Part shown: positions 60,779 to 64,000 of the stretch, one piece after another
Layout: each line of letters begins with the position of its first letter
Numbering within the stretch: position 1 is the first letter of the stretch
Source: Desulfitobacterium sp050251735
GTDB taxonomy: Bacteria > Bacillota > Desulfitobacteriia > Desulfitobacteriales > Desulfitobacteriaceae
Assembly: GCA_050251735.1 (NCBI GenBank)
Contig: JBFWMF010000021.1
Span: forward strand, 1 to 64,000
DNA: 64,000 nucleotides
Reading direction: 5' to 3'
Position numbers and translations under genes: made by a program
Notes under the pieces: model-generated
The model's input: only the letters and a program-made list of their open reading frames with translations
Database searches by the model: none
What the model was told of the DNA's origin: nothing

Positions 60779-61546
60779 TTACCACCAACGGATTAACTCG
60801 GTCACTTGTTCTCTAATTTGCAGAAATTTAGGGTCGAGGAAATTTCTAGGCCTCGGTAAATCGACGTTTACTTCTGCCTTGATAGTGGTAGGTTTATTGC
60901 TTAAAATCAATATTCTTTCTGCTAGGTAAACGGCCTCTTCGATATTATGAGTAACAAAAATAACTGTCGTCTTGAACTCCTGCCAAATCTTAATCAGTTC
61001 ATCTTCTAAGTAATAACGCAATTTAACATCCAATTGCCCGTAAGGTTCATCCATCAGAAGCAGATCCGGCGTAGCGGCGAAGGCTCTAGCGACTGCAACT
61101 CGTTGTTCCATGCTAGAAGATATTTGATTAGGATAGAGATCGGCGCAATTAGCCAAACCGATCAACTCCAGGGTTTTATCCACTTGTCGCTTGATCTCGG
61201 CAGGAGGAAATTTTTTCACTTCCATACCGTAGGCAATGTTTTGCCGAACGGTCCGCCAAGGCATGCAGGAAGGTTCCTGAAATACGAAAGAAATATTATG
61301 TCGCTTGGGATCAGCCGACACATTATCAATACAGATATCCCCTCGTGTTGATGGCATGAGTTTGGATAAAAGATTTAAGAAGGTTGTTTTACCGCAACCA
61401 GTTGGACCAACAATGCAAAGAAACTCTCCTTCCCCAACCTGAAAATTAATGTTATCTAGGACAAGTAGATCTTTAAACTGTTTAGTTAGATTGTTCACTG
61501 TAACCTTAGGTTTCTTTATAGTCATAGCCGTGGACAGTGTCATCAC
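60779..61546 (-). CDS. sulfonate/taurine ABC transporter ATPase (first copy)
   Basis: 255 residues. Walker A GPTGCGKTT, Q-loop VFQEPSCMPWRTV, Walker B LLMDEPYGQLD, switch IFVTHNIEEA with the normal His. The signature is degenerate (ISSSMEQRVAVARA instead of LSGG). The start is uncertain: GAGGTG overlaps the GTG/ATG at 61546/61543, and ATG 61525 is also possible. First gene of the five-gene importer operon. Together with the other ATPase it could form a heterodimer with complementary defects. Confidence 0.88.
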   Translation of the reverse strand: MMTLSTAMTIKKPKVTVNNLTKQFKDLLVLDNINFQVGEGEFLCIVGPTGCGKTTFLNLLSKLMPSTRGDICIDNVSADPKRHNISFVFQEPSCMPWRTVRQNIAYGMEVKKFPPAEIKRQVDKTLELIGLANCADLYPNQISSSMEQRVAVARAFAATPDLLLMDEPYGQLDVKLRYYLEDELIKIWQEFKTTVIFVTHNIEEAVYLAERILILSNKPTTIKAEVNVDLPRPRNFLDPKFLQIREQVTELIRWW

Positions 61547-61643
61547 CTCTTTTGTCCAATTTTCTTCCTTAACCTTAGCCTACATGATTGCACAACAGAA
61601 ATATGTTAATCTTTCAACCCCCTTATCGGTTTATTTGCGCGAT

Positions 61644-61651
61644 TGGTACGG
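61644..61651 (-). promoter_or_regulatory. partial taurine-locus operator
   Basis: Read on the reverse strand the region gives GACCCGTACCAAT, sharing CCGTACCAAT with the pntAA site but lacking two bases in the left part. Orientation is opposite to the three full sites. Confidence 0.35.
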
Positions 61652-61685
61652 GTCCGTTAGAATTAGTCTGTTGACCTTTTTATAT

Positions 61686-61717
61686 ATAGATTTACTTAGA
61701 ATAATTAGTAAATCTAT
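61686..61717. repeat. AT-rich inverted repeat in the transporter leader
   Basis: ATAGATTTACT (61686-61696) and AGTAAATCTAT (61707-61717) are perfect 11-base arms around TAGAATAATT. No T tract, so a protein-binding site or an RNA hairpin is as likely as a terminator. Confidence 0.6.
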
Positions 61718-61926
61718 GATATATAATAGTGCAAGCTAGCTAAGTCATTTTGTCATTTATAGTAATAAGTTTAAGAATATAATCGCATTCACAATGTCTC
61801 TGGCTAGTACTGATAGATATTGTCGGATCTACACTAAGGAGTCCTATGCATAATACTGTCTGTTAAAAAAGTCACATATAAAGATCCAAGTTTTCGCCAT
61901 CGTGCAAACCTTTTCCTTTATGTCAC

Positions 61927-61939
61927 GATGTCCGTACCA
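61927..61939 (+). promoter_or_regulatory. taurine-locus operator before the transporter operon
   Basis: GATGTCCGTACCA, one base different from the tpa and pntAA sites. On the transcribed strand it is followed by GTGACATAAAGG, with CATAAA at the -10-like position. Confidence 0.6.
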
Positions 61940-62066
61940 GATTGACTTGTTTAAATACTACCATTTTTTCCTATGAGCGTCAACATTTTTAAAAAGTCAA
62001 ATTCGCTTTAGTTTTAACTATCAAACGTTACTAAAGCACAAACAGAGAGCAGCTTTGAACGCACAA

Positions 62067-62096
62067 CCTCTGAACTGATATTGGTTCAGAGGTTTT
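62067..62096. terminator. stem-loop related to the one at 49088
   Basis: CCTCTGAAC and GTTCAGAGG around TGATATTG, then TTTT on the forward strand. It shares its first 16 bases with the terminator after the rubredoxin-like gene. Confidence 0.6.
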
Positions 62097-62109
62097 CCAA
62101 TAGACTCAA

Positions 62110-62330
62110 TCATACTGAGAAATTACCAAACTCCATCCAAAAAATAGCAAATAAATTTAGCCGACGCTCGACTACGTCACTCTCATTCAAGAATTTCGGC
62201 GGATCAAATCCTAGACCGACCCCCTAAGGTGTTTCCGTGGCAATGATATCTCTGGGCTTAAGTGTTACTCCACCCGAAATTGTGGAAACAATCGTCGGTA
62301 TATCAAAAATGAGGAGTTCTGTATGGCAGT
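62110..62330 (-). pseudogene. fumarylacetoacetate hydrolase-family C-terminal remnant
   Basis: Reads LLIFDIPTIVSTISGGVTL, KPRDIIATETP, then TAG (62226-62224), then continues in frame GVGLGFDPPKFLNESDVVE. In the family this place is G-T-P-K-G-V-G, so an AAG has become TAG. The N-terminal catalytic part is absent; the remnant overlaps the 3' end of the UV endonuclease gene. Confidence 0.75.
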
Positions 62331-63217
62331 TGTTGATCCAGTGAAGCGATTGCATTGATACATTTAATCGCCGACAAATTCTTGTCTTTGACTTCCAACA
62401 TGATGTCTGTGTCTTGTTTGGGAAGAAGTGTGTAAAACTGTAAAAAATCATCAGCATCTATTGTGGCGGAATGAGACCCTGCCCGTTTGCCTGTATCTTG
62501 TTGTGAATAATGCAGTTTTTGAGGGCCATCCTCCGCTTGCCAAGTGTTTCGGCAGGCCACGATCCATTCCAACTCCCTATGAGTGTTGTCGGGATTAACC
62601 TGATGATGAAGATTGTCAAACACCACGGGAATTCCTTCGCTTTCGCCAATCGCAACCACATCGGCTATGGTGTACTGCCGGTCATCATTTTCAATCACCA
62701 GGCGGCGGCGGATAGTGCTATCTAAACGGCGGTATTGCTGAATAAAGCGGTGGATTGCGGCTGTCTTATCGCCATATACACCGCCAATATGCAGGATTAT
62801 CTTGTGTTCTGTCCCCAAGCCCATTGCATCCAAAAATCGCGTATGATACTTCAAATCTTCCACGGCCCGGGCTACCACCTCTTCATTCGGCGAATTCAGT
62901 ACAGTGTATTGTCCAGGGTGCATGGAAAGGCGTAGCCCGTTTGTCAGGGCCTTTCGCCCGATTTCTTGTAGTCTATCGTGGAAATCCTCCCACCATCTTA
63001 ACGTATTTACAGGATGTGAGCCAAAGGGTATGATGTCCGAACTGATTCGAAACAACTTGATATCATTTTCCAGGTTATAGTCTAATATTTTAGCCAATGC
63101 TTCTAAGTTCGATTGAATTAAGTTCATCAAAACATCGGGGCCAGCGTTTTTCAGGGTACAGGTTCGCTGTTTTATTCCCGCAACGCCAACAGTTAGGCAG
63201 GCATAGCCAATACTCAT
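62303..63217 (-). CDS. uvsE: UV DNA damage endonuclease
   Basis: 304 residues from ATG 63217 (GGAGGG upstream). TIM-barrel UVDE family: IGYACLTVG opening, LFRISSDIIPFGSHP, LSMHPGQYTVLNSP, ILHIGGVYGDK, VIENDDRQYTI, VVFDNLHHQVNP and IMLEVKDKN, which carry the metal-binding His, Glu and Asp residues. It nicks DNA 5' to UV photoproducts. The last dozen residues run into the hydrolase remnant and may not be original. Confidence 0.93.
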   Translation of the reverse strand: MSIGYACLTVGVAGIKQRTCTLKNAGPDVLMNLIQSNLEALAKILDYNLENDIKLFRISSDIIPFGSHPVNTLRWWEDFHDRLQEIGRKALTNGLRLSMHPGQYTVLNSPNEEVVARAVEDLKYHTRFLDAMGLGTEHKIILHIGGVYGDKTAAIHRFIQQYRRLDSTIRRRLVIENDDRQYTIADVVAIGESEGIPVVFDNLHHQVNPDNTHRELEWIVACRNTWQAEDGPQKLHYSQQDTGKRAGSHSATIDADDFLQFYTLLPKQDTDIMLEVKDKNLSAIKCINAIASLDQQLPYRTPHF

Positions 63218-63234
63218 TACCATCCCTCCAATGG

Positions 63235-63939
63235 CTATCCAAGACTAGTTCCGATTCTCTTATCAGTTAGAATCCTGCCATCTTTCATCTCTACAAGACG
63301 ATTGGATTGACTTGCTAGGTTACTGTCATGAGTAACCATGATAAAGGTAGTTTTCGATTCTTGGTTGATATCTTTCAATAGTTGAAATACTTTTTCTGTA
63401 TTGGTGGAGTCTAAATTGCCAGTAGGCTCATCCGCTAAAATCACCCTTGGTTTATTAATCAACGCGCGGGCTATAGCCCCCCTCTGCTGCTCTCCGCCAG
63501 AGATAGCATTAGCTCGACTATTAATGCGATGACTCAGTCCAACCCGGTCAAGCAGGTCTAGCGCTCTGTTACGAATCTCCGTGGTCACTCGACCGGTGTA
63601 AATCTGGTATGGAATCAAGACATTTTCGAGAATGCTGAACTGGGGCAAAAGAAAATGGGACTGAAATATGAATCCCATGGTTTTATTACGAAAATAAGCT
63701 AATTCATCATCACTTAGTTTACTCAGATCCGTTCCCTCGACGATTACTTGTCCTTGTGTAGGTCGGTCTAAAGCCCCTAGGATATTTAACAAAGTACTCT
63801 TGCCGGATCCCGAAGCCCCAATCATGGTGATGAAATCACCCTGCTCAATTTCTAGATCGATACCGTGCAGGACACGAGCCTCACCGTTAGCACCAAAATC
63901 ACGAATCAAGTCAATGGTTTTTAATAAAACCTTAGCCAT
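63235..63939 (-). CDS. ABC exporter ATPase (MacB/LolD type)
   Basis: 234 residues. Walker A GASGSGKST, Q-loop FIFQSHFLLPQ, signature ISGGEQQRGAIARA, Walker B VILADEPTGNLD, switch VTHD. Typical partner of FtsX-like permeases in macrolide, lipoprotein or peptide export. Its start overlaps the upstream permease stop by eight bases. Its 3' end is duplicated at 49174-49310. Confidence 0.92.
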   Translation of the reverse strand: MAKVLLKTIDLIRDFGANGEARVLHGIDLEIEQGDFITMIGASGSGKSTLLNILGALDRPTQGQVIVEGTDLSKLSDDELAYFRNKTMGFIFQSHFLLPQFSILENVLIPYQIYTGRVTTEIRNRALDLLDRVGLSHRINSRANAISGGEQQRGAIARALINKPRVILADEPTGNLDSTNTEKVFQLLKDINQESKTTFIMVTHDSNLASQSNRLVEMKDGRILTDKRIGTSLG

Positions 63940-64000
63940 TGCGAATCACCTCGATAGGATTAAGTTGAGAAACCTGCCGAGCCGGTAGATATGCGGAAAG
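63932..64000 (-). CDS. MacB/FtsX-like permease, C-terminal end (runs off window)
   Basis: The last 22 codons read LSAYLPARQVSQLNPIEVIRNG, the typical cytoplasmic end of FtsX-domain permeases (YPAxxAxxLxPIEALR). It is co-translated with the following ATPase through an eight-base overlap. Confidence 0.8.
   Translation of the reverse strand, partial: LSAYLPARQVSQLNPIEVIRNG

Larger units (their letters stand above)
61547..62109. other. long leader and intergenic region of the taurine transporter operon
   Basis: No gene seen. It holds a full operator at 61927-61939, a partial and inverted one at 61644-61651, an AT-rich inverted repeat at 61686-61717 and a terminator at 62067-62096. If transcription starts near the full operator, the first gene has a leader of about 370 bases. 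Confidence 0.6.

Noticed and set aside
1..64000. CRISPR arrays, tRNA and rRNA genes
   Set aside because: No regularly spaced direct repeats and no tRNA or rRNA-like segments were recognised by eye; a dedicated search could still find a missed tRNA.

Overview
The window looks like a chromosomal stretch of a low-GC, anaerobic, Gram-positive bacterium of the Desulfitobacterium/Desulfosporosinus type. This is inferred from gene content: two complex iron-sulfur molybdoenzyme operons, cell-wall-binding (CWB2) proteins, a fused FeoA-FeoB iron transporter, strong AGGAGG ribosome sites and frequent TTG/GTG starts. No rRNA, tRNA or CRISPR array was seen.

Layout. 1-2.6 kb is a decayed edge: the start of an IS3-type transposase, a small unknown gene, a broken CWB2/transglutaminase gene, a Uma2 gene and an RraA remnant. 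3-8.3 kb holds a NarL/NarX-like two-component pair divergent from a cytoplasmic molybdopterin oxidoreductase operon (catalytic, Fe-S and membrane subunits). 8.3-11 kb has a frameshifted patatin, a MntA/HepT toxin-antitoxin pair and an N-terminally lost trpB. 11-13.5 kb is a four-gene cassette of unknown membrane and zinc-ribbon proteins. 13.7-20 kb carries an MFS-LuxR membrane regulator, a CWB2/DD-carboxypeptidase and a GGDEF/HD-GYP protein. 20-28.8 kb is a single giant cyclic glucan synthase-like gene. 29-34.5 kb holds small acetyltransferases, feoAB, a broken 17-residue-repeat coiled-coil gene and a YvrJ-amidase pair. 34.5-38.3 kb is a Tat-exported DMSO-reductase-like enzyme with its Fe-S subunit and TorD chaperone. 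38.6-43.1 kb is a FadR-type regulator followed by hydantoinase A/B genes. 43-49.6 kb is mixed: esterase, transporter, RlmA, lipoproteins, a rubredoxin-like microprotein and several gene remnants.

49.7-61.9 kb is the most coherent region, a taurine (sulfonate) dissimilation locus. It contains an ABC importer (binding protein, two permeases, two ATPases), taurine-pyruvate aminotransferase, sulfoacetaldehyde acetyltransferase, a proton-translocating transhydrogenase (pntA1-A2-B) and a GntR/HutC regulator. A 13-base motif, GAYGTCCGTACCA, lies upstream of all three operons and is probably the shared operator. The expected products are sulfite (a respiratory electron acceptor), acetyl phosphate and alanine. 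The pntB gene carries a 543-base in-frame tandem duplication of its whole NADP(H)-binding domain III, the most unusual single feature here.

62-64 kb has a fumarylacetoacetate-hydrolase remnant, a UV-damage endonuclease and the edge of an ABC exporter operon. A broken copy of that ABC gene's 3' end also lies at 49.2 kb.
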